Shown here: one piece after another, positions 10,128-20,982 of the stretch | Layout of the letters: each line of letters starts with the position of its first letter | Position numbering within the stretch: position 1 is the stretch's first letter | Assembly: GCA_022457155.1 (NCBI GenBank) | Contig: JAJGOT010000502.1 | Coordinates: 434,001-498,000, forward strand | Length of the DNA: 64,000 nt | Direction of reading: 5' to 3' | From: Cladopsammia gracilis | Lineage: Eukaryota > Cnidaria > Anthozoa > Scleractinia > Dendrophylliidae | Position numbers and translations under genes: made by a program | Notes under the pieces: generated by a model | Databases searched by the model: none | Told to the model about the DNA's origin: nothing | Seen by the model: only the letters and a program-made list of their open reading frames with translations

Positions 10128-11748
10128 ATGACAACTTCAATTTCAACCTAAAGATACAGAAACTTCAAGCGAATCTGGATATGTGAAGATCGAGGGACTT
10201 AACGGTATTCGGAAAGGTATTAATAATAAAAGCACTGGGGATTTCATCACTTGTTTATTCCGCTTCGAATTTAGAGGTCCCTGGTGAGGTTATAGATAAT
10301 GTTAAAGGACGACTATTCCGTTTTTTTGTGGAAAAACAAAAAAGATAAAATCAAAAGAGTAGGTTTGTATCAAGACTATGATAAAGGAGGACTTCGCATG
10401 GTCGATGTTGAAACATTTGTGAAAGCGTTGCGCTTAGCCTGGATTCCTAGGCTCCTCCGCTCCGGTTACCACCACTGGAAAGTGGTCCCTGACCATTGCT
10501 TCAATAAACATGGAGGCTTAAAGTTCTTTCTTAATTGCAACTACAGTGTCGATTTCCTAGATGATCTTCCGAATTTTTATAAAGACGCGCTAAAATTATT
10601 CAGCGAACTTACATCGCTTTATTCCAACAATTCTTTGCGAGAACAATTGTTGTATAATAACAAGGAAATTTTAATCGGAGGAAAACCGTTCTTTAATAGG
10701 GAGTGGTATTCGAAAGGAGTACGTGAAATCAGAGATCTCCTAAATCAAGATGGTAGTTTTCTCTCTTTTAGCAAATTTCGTAGTAAATACAGTTTACATA
10801 AAACAAACTTTCTTCAGTTTTATCAAGCAATCTCTGCTATTCCAAATCATTTGTTATCAAAAGCAAGAACACAAGATCTTCCTCCGGTACCAAATTACAA
10901 CGATCAGACATCGTTTCAGTTAGGAAATGAGATTGAGTTAAATCTTTTGAATGCAAAAGCAAAGACTTCTATTGGCTTATAGTTAATAAAACCCATACTT
11001 GTAAACAAACTGGTTCCAAACGACGGCAAACCGTTGTACAGTTAAATGATCAACAGTGGAACAACACCTACAACTCTATTAGGAAAATATGACTGTAAAG
11101 AGAATAGACTAAATGAGTACCATTTCAAATTTATTCACAGAATTATTATTACTAAAAAAAGAACTTCACAGGTTTGGGATTAAAGCTGATGATGATTGTC
11201 TTTACTGTGGCGAACCACACTTTCCTTGAATGTCCATTCACCAAGCACTTTGTTAAAACCTGCTTAGGTTGGTTCAATGATATAAATGACTCACAATTTA
11301 ATCCGACAACTGAGGAGCTTTTATTTGGAATTCCTAACCCCTCTTCCTTTCTACTTAAAAAACTTAACTACACTCTTTTATTCATGCGTCGTTACATAAA
11401 TATCAAGAAATTAAATGAAGAAGCACTATTCCTTTCAGATTTTATCAGTAAGATAAAGTTTAAATATCGATTGGAAAACTTTCAGAGTTAGTTTTTTTTA
11501 CTAGCTATTACAATTACCAGCAGAAAAAATGGACCCTCCTCGCTGCTTTACCCTATGCACTACACTTTTATTTTCCCTTCTTGTAAAGATTTCGTTATAT
11601 CAGTAATGCCATTACTTTACTTATATGTTTCGTTTAGATAGCTACATGCTCTGTCGATCTTTTACTTTTTGTGTTATGTTGTACTGTTAATGCTTGCAAA
11701 TGTATTTATTTGACCAAATTTAAATAAAATATGCTACTATAAAAAAAA
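10128..11748 (+). pseudogene. 5'-truncated LINE (L1/Tx1-like C-terminal region) with A-rich tail
   Basis: Coding remains begin at about 10128 with a frame reading NFNFNLKIQKLQANLDMW, continue as GKVLIIKALGISSLVYSAS, then join the long frame 10299-10982, which starts FLWKNKKDKIKR...YDKGGLRMVD. This is the connector after the reverse transcriptase domain in L1/Tx1-type elements. Frame breaks follow near 10982 and 11090. The frame 11174-11491 supplies the last part (TFLECPFTKHFVK). The 3' UTR ends at ATAAAATATGCTACTATAAAAAAAAG near 11748, an A-rich tail. Endonuclease and catalytic reverse transcriptase segments are absent. This is a dead, 5'-truncated copy inserted just beyond the left duplication copy as visible here. 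Confidence 0.85.
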
Positions 11749-12515
11749 GTGACACATTTAAAAACAGTTTCCAATTTTATACAATAACTGTGCGAATTCT
11801 CGCGCGCTGATTGGCTAATTTTTATTATCAATAAGAGCACCAGACGGATAAAACGATAAAACTGACGCCATCAGCGAAAGTTTTTCTAAACTTTTCAGCG
11901 CTGCGTTTTTCGTGGCGCGAATTCTTTCAAAAATCCAGAATTATTCAATGAGAAAATCGTCAAAAATAGATGAGATGAACCTCAAGAAGCTAAAACACAA
12001 CCTTAAAGCGGAAAAATGAAGATGTTTGTTGAGAATCCAGACCTCAAAATTGGCGGTGAGTAGGATTATAGTGCTAGCTGTCGCTGAAATAAGCTTTACC
12101 GGAGGTGAACCGTGTTTCAACGGATTATTTGGGAACAATTTTAACCGGAATAAAAGTTAGTTTCAAAATTCTAATTTTTCTATGTGTTTCTGACTTACTC
12201 TACTCAAACTTTTAATTTACCAGCCCGTGTTTCTCCGAATTATGGCGATGAAATCGCACCAGTAACATTTAACGGTAAATAACATATCCATAACATGCAA
12301 CAGTAAACCTGAAGCCTTATTTGCCGTCCTTTTATTTGAAAACACAACAATGCCATCTTCAAAACAATAACAATACCATCTTGAACTTTGTGTGTTTCTA
12401 ATTAAAACTGAAATAGCGTTAACACGATAAATAAATTTAATTTAATTATTATACAGGGCCGTCCTAAAAACCACTTTAGTTACGGACGCAACCTGTTAAA
12501 AGATTGTTATTGTTA
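11749..12515. other. Unassigned interval
   Basis: AT-rich sequence without a recognisable gene. Around 11795-11960 it contains TGCGAATTCTCGCGCGCTGATTGG and related words that look like repeat-derived sequence. Confidence 0.35.
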
Positions 12516-12531
12516 TTGTTATTATTATTAA

Positions 12532-12567
<36 letters not shown>

Positions 12568-12592
12568 CCTAATTATTATTATTACACTATAG
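12516..12592. repeat. (ATT)n microsatellite
   Basis: ATT/TTA triplets recur almost without break, preceded by TTGTTA repeats from about 12505. Confidence 0.9.
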
Positions 12593-12760
12593 TAAAATAA
12601 AAACAAAAACCATTCACTGGAATACTGTTCAGTATGATGTTTTGATCTTCACGCAGTCAGGCCTAAACAAGCCTGCGCACAGAACTCTCCTACTTCTTTT
12701 ATCCGCGTAAAGCAAAGGAAAAAAAGAAAAGTCTGCTTGTAGACTAGCAGCATAAACAGC

Positions 12761-13086
12761 CTAAAATCCAACTAAGTACATGAAGCTGGTCGTGACGATC
12801 AGGAGAAGTCCGCTGACCACAGGACCGAAGACGCCATTGCACAAGTCTGATGAACAGCAGGTCATTGAACATTTGACGTCAGTCTCGAGGCAGACTTCGA
12901 AATCTGACACTAAGCAAGTGGTTGCGCATCCTCTGAGGTAGAATTGCTCTTTTTCGCCGGTGACGGTGTAAAAGCTAAATTCAGCGCATGGCTGGGAACT
13001 ATTCTCGCACTTGACTGTGGTTCGACTGACTTCACAGTCTTCAGCAGAGATGCTGCTCGTACACCCGTAACATTCACGAGAGATCA
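12761..13086 (-). CDS. Ly6/uPAR three-finger domain, GPI-anchored (terminal exon)
   Basis: The minus-strand frame encodes about 108 residues. It begins ISRECYGCTS, has twelve cysteines, and ends the domain with CSMTCCSSDLCNG, the CC-x-x-D-x-CN signature of Ly6/uPAR (LU) domains. The last ~20 residues (GPVVSGLLLIVTTSFMYLVGF) are hydrophobic and reach the stop, as expected for a GPI-anchor signal, so the protein should sit on the outer cell surface. There is no ATG: the frame opens right after a splice acceptor (TTTCTCGTTGCAG), so a signal-peptide exon must lie upstream, at higher coordinates. A candidate hydrophobic run (FLCLGVSLVALIFSLNILIA) is encoded at about 13150-13210 but is not proven. 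Specific ligand and role are unknown. Confidence 0.7.
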
Positions 13087-13139
13087 CTGCAACGAGAAAG
13101 AGGAAATAACAGCCTTAAAACATCTAAACCACAGACATG

Positions 13140-13215
13140 GTAACATTCACGAGAAGTCACTGCAATGAGAATATTCAAAGAGAAAATCAAGGCCACAAGT
13201 GAAACGCCCAGACAC
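13140..13215 (-). other. Duplicate splice acceptor and hydrophobic stretch upstream of the Ly6 exon
   Basis: About 75 bp upstream of the Ly6 exon (minus direction) a second acceptor-like site (CTCATTGCAG) is followed by TGACTTCTCGTGAATGTTAC, almost the same as the true exon start (TGATCTCTCGTGAATGTTAC). The frame from this site reads SRECYHVCG and then stops without the LU pattern. The sequence before it encodes a hydrophobic segment that could belong to a signal peptide. Confidence 0.4.
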
Positions 13216-13645
13216 AGGAATCCCACAAAGTCAGACAAGTGTACTAAATTAGATCCGCCGTTCTGACATTTACGGGCATGACAGATGCACTTTGATTCGG
13301 CAGATTTATTGTGCCGTCTACGGTAAAAAATAAAGCAACGACACGAAAGTGGACTCAATTATAACAGCGAAACTAGCTAGGGAAATAACAAAGACTGAAT
13401 AATAAGTGTCAAACAGCGGCGGCGAAACGATTACAAAATTTTGCCGCCTTCTAGAACTCGCCCTGTCCCTGTTGGAATTAGAAGTATGATAACAGGCTTG
13501 TTAGCTTCTGAAACTCTTTAACAATTCATGACGAGAACACAAAGGAAATCGCTACCGTGAAGAAGGTTTGGATACCCGGTCTTAATTAGCATAGATTTTG
13601 GACCTTTTATTTCTTCTTTTTCTCTTATTTAATGATCAGTTTGTG

Positions 13646-13801
13646 AAGCCATATCAAATACTCAAAGGGGGTTTGATCGACGAGTGAGTTGAAAAACGAA
13701 GCGCTGCAGCCGAGTTTTTTTTTTTTCAACCTACTCATCGATGTTTGCATATTCTGATGAAACACTCTTCAGCCGAGTGTTTGATATATTGCTTCCCGAC
13801 C
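13646..13801. mobile_element. Foldback-like element with ~60-bp imperfect arms
   Basis: The left arm at 13648-13700 (AAATACTCAAAGGGGGTTTG...GACGAGTGAGTTGAAAAA) matches the reverse complement of 13725-13799 (ATCAAACACTC...GATGAGTAGGTTGAAAAA) with mismatches and an insertion. A T-rich loop lies between them. Confidence 0.5.
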
Positions 13802-13972
13802 GATGGTTTATATCTTTCCGGCCTCTGAATGGTCTAGGGTAACGCTTCATATCAAGCTGCAACTCGTATGATAGGGAAAAAAACACGCCGGAAAAAAATC
13901 AGAAATCTGCCAAGCCACAAGTTGTTCAAAGTGCTATTTTAAAAACGGGCTGTGGTGTTTTATCATTCTGGC

Positions 13973-14093
13973 CCCGATTGTTCAATAGTTGGATAGCGCT
14001 CTCTACCGGATAAATCACTTTCCAATGGATAATTATCAGCAAAATCCTGGATAGCGATACCTTTTAATTGAACAACCGGGTCCTGGTTTAAAA
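13973..14093. mobile_element. MITE with TTGTTCAA-type termini
   Basis: It begins CCCCGATTGTTCAA and ends TTGAACAACCGGGTCC. The interior holds repeated GGATAGCG and CCGGATAAATCACTTTCC words in both orientations, a pattern I associate with a widespread cnidarian MITE family. Target duplication is not resolved. Confidence 0.55.
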
Positions 14094-14957
14094 ACTCCAG
14101 CGAAGATGATAAAGCACGTGCTGCCGTGGTAAGTAGGGAACGACTTTAAAAACATTCAATTTATATAGCATAAAAAAATAGTCCCAAGGAGACAAAATGC
14201 AAAGTGCACCGTTTTTTCATGCCCGGTTTTTATATCTATTAGATAGATAGATACTTTATGTGGCACAGAAATTTCGTGCCTTCATTTGGCACAGAATTCG
14301 GCATAGATATTTTATTTGGCGTATCAATTTTTAATATTGATGTCATTTTGTCATACTGCGGCGATCTTTTCTACATCAAATGATTCATAAAGTATTTCAT
14401 ATGCAAGAAGTGGTTAATTTTGCCATATCACGTTGCGTGCACATTTTCATGCATCAAGAAAGGGGAGATGAGCTTTTGATCAGGGCCACAGGTTTGTTAG
14501 CCTGAGACTATTACGTGGTACCCTCGTTAAATAAAGTTGATTATTTATTTATTTTTTTATCAGAAGGGTCGGTCAGCAAAAGCCTCTTTTGGCATCTTTG
14601 GTGAGAAAGTTTAATTTATTTCCCGTCTTAAAAGAATTCTCCGGGTTGAAAATTTCGACTAAGAATCCGACCTAAATTTCTACTACATAGAACGTTTAAC
14701 GCGACAACGACATGATAAAACCCAAACTGAAAGCCAAAATGCAACCGTGGACAGCTGTTTCGACCTGGTTGGGTCTCGTCAGCACGGTGTAGCAGCAAAA
14801 AGATAGAAAAACTAGCGCGAACGCCAGTTCTCTACCAAATCGCACGTGGTGATGGCAACAGATAAGAGCTCGAATTCAAATGTTTGCCAAGTGACCCACG
14901 ACAGTCACAGCGGCGCGTGACCATGCGTAATGGGCAAAGAATTTGAAATATCGGTTG

Positions 14958-15495
14958 TTTACCATTTACACGGGAAAACCGGTTGGTCCACGGTTTGTGT
15001 AAATGGTAAGCAGAACTCCATAAAGGTAAATTCCGTTTGAGATTCGCGTGTACCATTTACCATTTGACACCAGAAACGAGCTGAGTAACCACGCTTATGC
15101 ATCAGGGTCTGGAACTGGTAGATAAAAGCAAATAGTACACACATTTCCGTTGGGAAATTTCGGTTGGGAATTTTGGACTACCTTTCAAGACGTTCCGTTC
15201 ATTTCGGAAATTTTCCAGTCGGTCGAGCCAAAATTGTCTTACCATTTACATTCTGACCGAAATTTCAGGAATTTTTGGGTAAATGGTAAACAACCTAATG
15301 ACTTAACTTGACCTTGTGGCATGTGGAAGAAGGGAAAAGTAAAAATACAACTCACATCGGCTGGAAAGATTAAAATGTTTGGAAAAAATGTATCACCAAA
15401 ACCAGCAGCCCATAATTTCTCAAATTTTCCGAATGGAATGATACGTACCATTTGATTTCCCAACCAGAATTTCTGGTTTTTCCATGTAAATGGTA
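14958..15495. repeat. Three short cassettes bounded by TACCATTTAC and GTAAATGGTA
   Basis: Cassettes lie at 14958-15010, 15240-15291 and 15447-15495; each is ~50 bp, opens with TACCATTT and closes with GTAAATGGTA. An extra TACCATTTACCATTTGAC sits at about 15050. Minus-strand frames through them give similar C-L-P-F-T...CKW translations, which is a consequence of the repeat. The intervening sequence differs between cassettes. Confidence 0.6.
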
Positions 15496-15530
15496 AGCAC
15501 GAGTGCTGCAACTCAGTGTTAAAAACAGTC

Positions 15531-15645
15531 TGACGTTTCGGGTATAACCACTTCATCACTGTATTTAGTATTAGTTTTACCAGGTATGGGAACTACACTA
15601 ACACTGGTAAAGGAATTATCTGCGAAACGTCAAAGTAAGACTATG
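15531..15645. repeat. Short inverted-repeat element
   Basis: CTGACGTTTCGGGTATAACC at the left and GCGAAACGTCAAAGTAAGAC at the right form imperfect arms around a TTACCAG...CTGGTAA core. Likely a MITE remnant. Confidence 0.4.
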
Positions 15646-16026
15646 CAACTTTTATATTCGGGATACTTCTTTTACATTTCAGAGATTAATTTCAAAAATA
15701 AGCATGATTGAACACGTTAACTGGTGGAGCCCTAACGTCTACGTCGCCAAGCCTGTTGACGAAATGTTGCTTAGAAGCGACGTGAAAACGTGCAGATTAG
15801 CTTGTCTACTTGAAGGACAATTTTGGCTAATCTACTGATCACGAAGTTGGCACAAAAAGTTAATGCCCTCAATAAGGTAAATTCTTTGCCTTAGATAATT
15901 AAAAACAATTATGTCCACCAGAATATTTAATGCACGTGCTTAATTTGTAAAATAATTCATGTTTTATCTGCAATTGTATGTGAATTTCTTGTTAAAAATC
16001 TAAGGTTTGAAATGGTTGAGACGACT

Positions 16027-16078
16027 AACACGTTCTAAAAGCAAACGGGGTATTCTAAAAGGGCCAAATTCTGGCAAA
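16027..16078 (+). repeat. Left TIR of the 20.8-kb candidate element
   Basis: 52 bp with two mismatches to the reverse complement of 36757-36808. It is preceded by GACT at 16023-16026. Confidence 0.8.
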
Positions 16079-16530
16079 TAATCGCAGTTTTGGTGTGTTT
16101 TTGCCAAAATATGCAGAAATGTTGGCAAAATATCGATTTCTAGGGCTTTTTTTACCGTGGCCACTGTACATCGGATACAAAATAATTCTTTTTTATTGTT
16201 TTTTGCCCAGACCGTCATGTCACAAAAGTCATGAATCCATGCCCAAATTGCCATATTTTTGGATTTGTGTAGTTACATGGCAAAAAACATTTAAAACTCT
16301 CAATTTTTGCCCTAAGGAAGCTGGACTAAATTGGAGAATTTAGCGAGTTCTTGCCATGAAATGAAAAATGTGGCAAAATTTCAAAAGAAGGTAAGTAATT
16401 TTCCAAAACCAATGAAATGTTTCACCTCATCAGAGAAAAAATACTTTAAAACACCCTATTTTTGACGGATTTAAATATTTTTGTCAAGAAATGCATGAAA
16501 TAACAAAATTTTGCCAAACACCCTCAGCTT
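16079..16530. repeat. Left subterminal TTGCCA/TGGCAA cluster
   Basis: About ten TTGCC(A/C) or TGGCAA words lie at irregular 20-70-bp spacing, in both orientations. The sequence between words does not align with the right end, so it is the motif that is kept. Such clusters are what subterminal transposase-binding sites look like in large DNA transposons; binding is inference. Confidence 0.55.
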
Positions 16531-16536
16531 ATGACG

Positions 16537-16895
16537 ATGGAAATTTCCGAGGCTTTTTGCTTCAGTGAGTAAAATGACGGCGGAAATTTCCGCAGGTTTT
16601 TTTGCTTCAGCTAATAAAATGACAGCGGAAATTTCCGCGTATTTTTGGCTTCAACAAGTAAAATGACGGCGGAAATTTCCGCGGTTTTTTTTGCTTCAGT
16701 GAGTGAAATGACGGCGGAAATTTCCGCGGTTTTTTTGTTTCAGTGAGTAAAATGACGGCGGAAATTTCCGCGGTTTTTTTGCTTCAGTGAGTAAAATGAC
16801 GGCGGAAATTTCCGCGGTATTTTTGCTTCAGTGAGTAAAATGACGGCGGAAATTTCCCCAGGTTTTTTGCTTTAATGAGTAAAATTCCGCAGGGA
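16537..16895 (+). repeat. Left array of ~44-bp palindrome-centred repeats (eight units)
   Basis: Units start near 16537, 16578, 16624, 16668, 16713, 16757, 16800 and 16845. Each carries the perfect 14-bp palindrome GCGGAAATTTCCGC (degenerate in the outer units), a T run, GCTTCAGTGAGTAAAATGAC, then the next unit. Confidence 0.9.
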
Positions 16896-17570
16896 CCAGT
16901 TAAAATAATAAGCTAGAAACTACAGAATTGTTACGCCAACAGCTAGGTACAAGTAATAAACTGTATTTCAAACATTTCAGAAGCCCTTGCGTTCGAAGTT
17001 GAGCCTTGAAATGACACCTCTTCGGGAAGGCAGACGCAGTGTCTTTGTCGACTTTGTTCGTACTAACAACTTTCCAATAAACGGCTTTTTATCTTAGCTG
17101 ACCAAAAAAAACCGCAACGATATGACCCTATTTGAGTAGGTTTCCTTGTACATTTTCTTCAGTAAGCCTTCCCTTTCCAGAAGGGCATTTGAAAACCTGT
17201 TAGAGGAAAAGAAAAGTAACAAATAAGTGTTGTTTTTTGTTATTACTTCAGTTTATAAATAAATATACTTAACAGATTGGGCACAAATCAATTATATGAA
17301 AGTGTACTACATGTATATTTCCCAGGAAAGCATCCGACGAATTTCTTTTAAATCTAAGGCTAGATGAAATGGGAAAAGGGGAATAACTTTGGTAATCTCG
17401 CGTCAAAAAGTCTCTAATCGCATTCTTTGGCTCAGCGCCTGTGGTAAAATGATCAAAACAATTACCAGACTGCGATGAGCGAACTACTGGTGATAATTCA
17501 TTGATTTAGTGCGCGAATTGTTTCAAAATAACTTTTCTCTATTGCTTCAGGTAAATTTCTATAAACTGAC

Positions 17571-17660
17571 CGAGTAACACACACTGAACTGGCCGAGTAA
17601 TACACACAACCGATCGAGCAATACATGTACCCACAACAGACCGAGTAATACCACAAGCAC
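17571..17660. repeat. Short tandem repeat with CCGAGTAA core
   Basis: Four imperfect units of the type GACCGAGTAACACACAC, spaced 20-30 bp. Confidence 0.55.
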
Positions 17661-17814
17661 CCCAAGCTCAGTGTGAGAGTTAGTTACGTGTGGTACCGTA
17701 TTTCGTAATATCAACATGGCTGTAAATATAAGATGGCAGTTTCTTTTGCAAACATCTTTATGTCGGCGGTCGAGACAGAAATAATCAGTTTAAGCAGAGT
17801 TAAAAAGTGTTGAC

Positions 17815-17893
17815 GGGCCTGCTCGACTATGATCCTGCAGTTCGCAAATAAATTTTAAAGCTTTCATAGCTTAGCCTTTACATTCTTTCTTAA
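17815..17893 (+). repeat. Left member of an internal inverted pair
   Basis: CCTGCAGTTCGCAAATAAAT...CTTAGCCTTTACATTCTTTCT is found in reverse complement at 23630-23712, with a few mismatches and a short indel. The pair spans 5.9 kb inside the large element. Confidence 0.7.
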
Positions 17894-17897
17894 GCAA

Positions 17898-18716
17898 GAC
17901 TCGAAAAATCAACCAAATGACAGCATTGCTAAACTCTGCTTAATCATTTCTAATAACGTGGCTCAAGAAAATAAAACAGGTTTGATTAATAAAATTAATT
18001 CTTTCTGTACAAACTTCAATATTGACAAGGCTGCAATAAATTTAAGCAACCCGTCTTTTTTCTTGTCAAATGCAAAAAAGAATATTTTTGCGAGTCTAAA
18101 AAATCACCAACTCAATCAGATTAAAGCAAATAAAAAACTTAAATTTTATTCGGTCTTTAAAAATGAAACGAAATACTCTGATTTTATTAACCATTATCAA
18201 AAATCCTGAACATAGACAAATGATTTCTAAATTTACGATAGGGAATCACACCTTAAGAATTGAAAATGGACGATTTACAATCCCTTAAACTCCAGAACAC
18301 CTTAGAATTTGCCCTCACTGTACACTTAATTCAGTTGAAGATGAAATGCACTTTTCATTTCACTGTATGTTATATGATGATTCACGAAATACCCTTTTTG
18401 AGAAAATTATTAAACAAAATAGATTATTTCAAAAATTGAATTATCATGAGAAGGTTTTATTTCTTTTCAACAATACTGACCCATATTAGCAGGTTGGCTG
18501 CTGCTTTTGTCACACAAGCAATGAATTAAAACAAGAGCAAAACATAGTCAGTAATACTCGTCATTGTTTTAAAAATACATGAATATACATTTTATTCTAC
18601 TTAGATTTCTTTATTGTAATTATACTAATTTTAATTTCCTTATTGTAATTGATTCGGTAATACCATGTACAGAAATGGGAATACTGAAATAAAGTTGTTG
18701 TTGTTGTTGTTGTTGA
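17898..18716 (+). pseudogene. LINE 3' end (CR1/L2-like) with (TTG)n tail
   Basis: Frame 17958-18209 (NIFASLKNHQLNQIKANKKL...FYSVFKNETKYSDFINHYQK), then frame-shifted pieces ISKFTIGNHTLRIENGRF and ICPHCTLNSVEDEMHFSFHC, form the C-terminal tail of a non-LTR retrotransposon. The C-P-H-C...VEDE-HF-F-HC pattern is diagnostic of that tail. The 3' end is a TTG microsatellite (18691-18716) instead of poly(A), usual in CR1/L2-type elements. At least two frame breaks make it dead. A closely related fragment is at 26990-27575. Confidence 0.8.
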
Positions 18717-18989
18717 GTTTCGGTTCTAAGGTGACCCTCATCAGTTGCTCCCATAAGTGAATGTCTCGCGGAATATTATGAAATTATTCCGTTGTACATG
18801 AAATCTTTGCCGCTTTTGTAGTTGTATTCTTGGGGAAACTAGGATCAAATGTTTCGTTTTCTCGTTGGCTCGTATAATTGAACCAATGGCATTGGTGTAG
18901 TTTCGATCCAACGTTAGACACAAAGAACGGCTCTTTTAGTGTCGTAGAGAGGTCTCGTGTATGTCTCAATGTATTCGAGATACATTGCG

Positions 18990-20977
18990 TATTTACTCAT
19001 GCGCATAGCGGCATGAGTCAAGGTTTCGGTAAGGTTTCTGTTTCCATTTTTACTCATGCGCATAGCGGCATGAGTCAAGGTTTCGGTAAGATTTTTGTCC
19101 CGCTTTTTGTAGTCACAAATTGCCTTGTTTTTTTAAAGTTTCCCGTATCCCGCGGGACGACTTTCACTGGTCTGATTGGTTGACACGCGACCTCGTGATT
19201 TCGGCGTGCCGAGTGGCGTGCCCGTAATCACGTTTAGTGTACGCGAACTCGCCCCTGCCTCCCCTAGAAAGTTATTTTTGCCCCCTATTGTTATAAAAGG
19301 CCTCAGGAAGGTTAAACCAATCAAAATCCGTCTACCGAGCACATGTCTGGGTTTTAGGGGGGACTAGAGAGAATCGGTTTGTCACTCAGAGAAGGATTTC
19401 AGATTCAAACAAATATGGCCTCTTCTTTGCTCTACACTTCAATTTTTCAGACGTTCATTTTCCATTACCAAAATGTAAACATGCCTTTGAAGACTTCGAA
19501 ATGGAAAGAAAGAGTCCTTAAGACGATTTGTATGCCTTTGAAGTGGCGGTTAGAGAGCTGAAAGCGATGGAATCATCCTGTGAGGGTCACAAAGCGAGAT
19601 ATGTGTTCCTACAGAATTGATACTCGAAGCTCGAAGCGGCAGACTTTACTAAGAATTTTCAAGCATTCCTGGAAAACTACGGTGAAGAAAATAACATGTT
19701 TGAATGTCCATTTACTTTATAAGAAACATTTCATGGACTGTTTATTTCTGTTATCAGTGAGAATTTTTGCGAAATATCGGCCGCACGAGAAATTCTTTGA
19801 TTTGCTTGCGTTGCCGAGAGCTTCCTCGATGCGATAATTTAACGCGTTTTGCTCTTGAGACTAATATAATTCGCAGACCCTAGCGCTCCTCGCTGCAATT
19901 AGGCTAAATAAATCGCCAAGCCTTCCGGAAACAGAAAATCAATGAATTCTGATGAGCGTTTGACTCTTTTATTCAAGGGAATGACATTTTCATTCAAGGA
20001 AATATGTTTTGACCTTTAGAACAAATATTGTGGAGTGCGCAATCGAATTACATTCCACACGAAATTTGCATGAAACGAAACAATCTTGCCATCCGTCGGT
20101 GGGGTGGGGTGGGTGGGGGGGGGGGGGGGGTTCTTTCTGGAATAACCCAATGCCCAATGTAATAGAAATAATTCACGGTTTGGGAAGTATAAGACTATAA
20201 TGCGGGTTTGAACGGGGATCAATAAATTAAATATTCAAAGCAAGTACAGAAAAAATCAACGTGTCTTCCCCGTGTCTTGACTGATGGTGCAATGTGTGTC
20301 ACGCAAAATTCGTTGAGGTGGTAGCGGTGCGTGACACGTTTAACCCTATTCAGCCTGGGCTTTTTTTGAGTTTCTGAGCCTGGGGGGGGGCACATTGTGC
20401 CCCCCCTTCGTAACTTCAAGAACATTAAGGCTATGACAATGAAACCTAGAGGGTACATAGCACGACCAAAACTGTCTCCATTGCGGTCCGCATAATGGAA
20501 CGATGACGTCATATGACGTAGTTATTAGGTAATTAGTTATGCGGCCGCCATCTTGGATCCGCCATCTTGGATTTCTGAATTTTTTCAAAACCTATTAAAA
20601 ACCCTCCAAATTCACCCAAAATTAATAAAAACCAATAAATAAACGCTAAATCACGTAAAAATATAAAAGTTACACCAATAAACATTGTTTTTCGTCATTC
20701 AAAGGTATAAATATGCAAATTTCAAAAAACATGGCTGTCAAAATCTTGTTGCCATGGAAACATCAAGTCACGTGATCAAAAAATTGTCATATGAAATTGT
20801 TGCCAGATAAATTTTAGAAAAAGTCACAAAGTTTGATGGCGTTTGCATACATATTAAGGAAGTTATGAATGTTGAAAGTTAGCGCGGGCACTTTGTGCCC
20901 CCCCCCCCAGGCCGAATAGGGTTAAAATAAACCATAAAACTTTCTTGCGCATGAGTAAAGGCTACTGGTAGCCTCTT
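18990..20977. repeat. Copy A of a ~1.37-kb interspersed repeat (carries a nested MITE)
   Basis: It matches 21711-23077 almost throughout, from ACTCATGCGCATAGCGGCAT to GGCTACTGGTAGCCTCTTG. The first ~63 bp are tandemly doubled (18990 and 19053). A 578-bp element (20344-20921) interrupts it near the right end. Termini carry TTTACTCATGCGCA in inverted orientation, and GGCTAC-TG-GTAGCC forms a hairpin at the right end. The interior has open but broken frames (for example 19379-19561 and 19580-19837) of no recognised family, and a G-run at about 20101-20132. Confidence 0.85.
20344..20921. mobile_element. piggyBac-like MITE with TTAA target duplication
   Basis: The element starts CCCTATTCAGCCTGGG and ends with the complement of CCCTATTCGGCCTGGG, flanked by TTAA at 20340-20343 and 20922-20925. 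The sister repeat at about 23020 has a single TTAA with continuous flanks, so the empty site is visible. CCC termini and a TTAA duplication are piggyBac hallmarks. Subterminal GGGGGGCACA...TGTGCCCCCC hairpins sit inside both ends. There is no coding capacity. Confidence 0.85.
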
Positions 20978-20982
20978 GTTAG

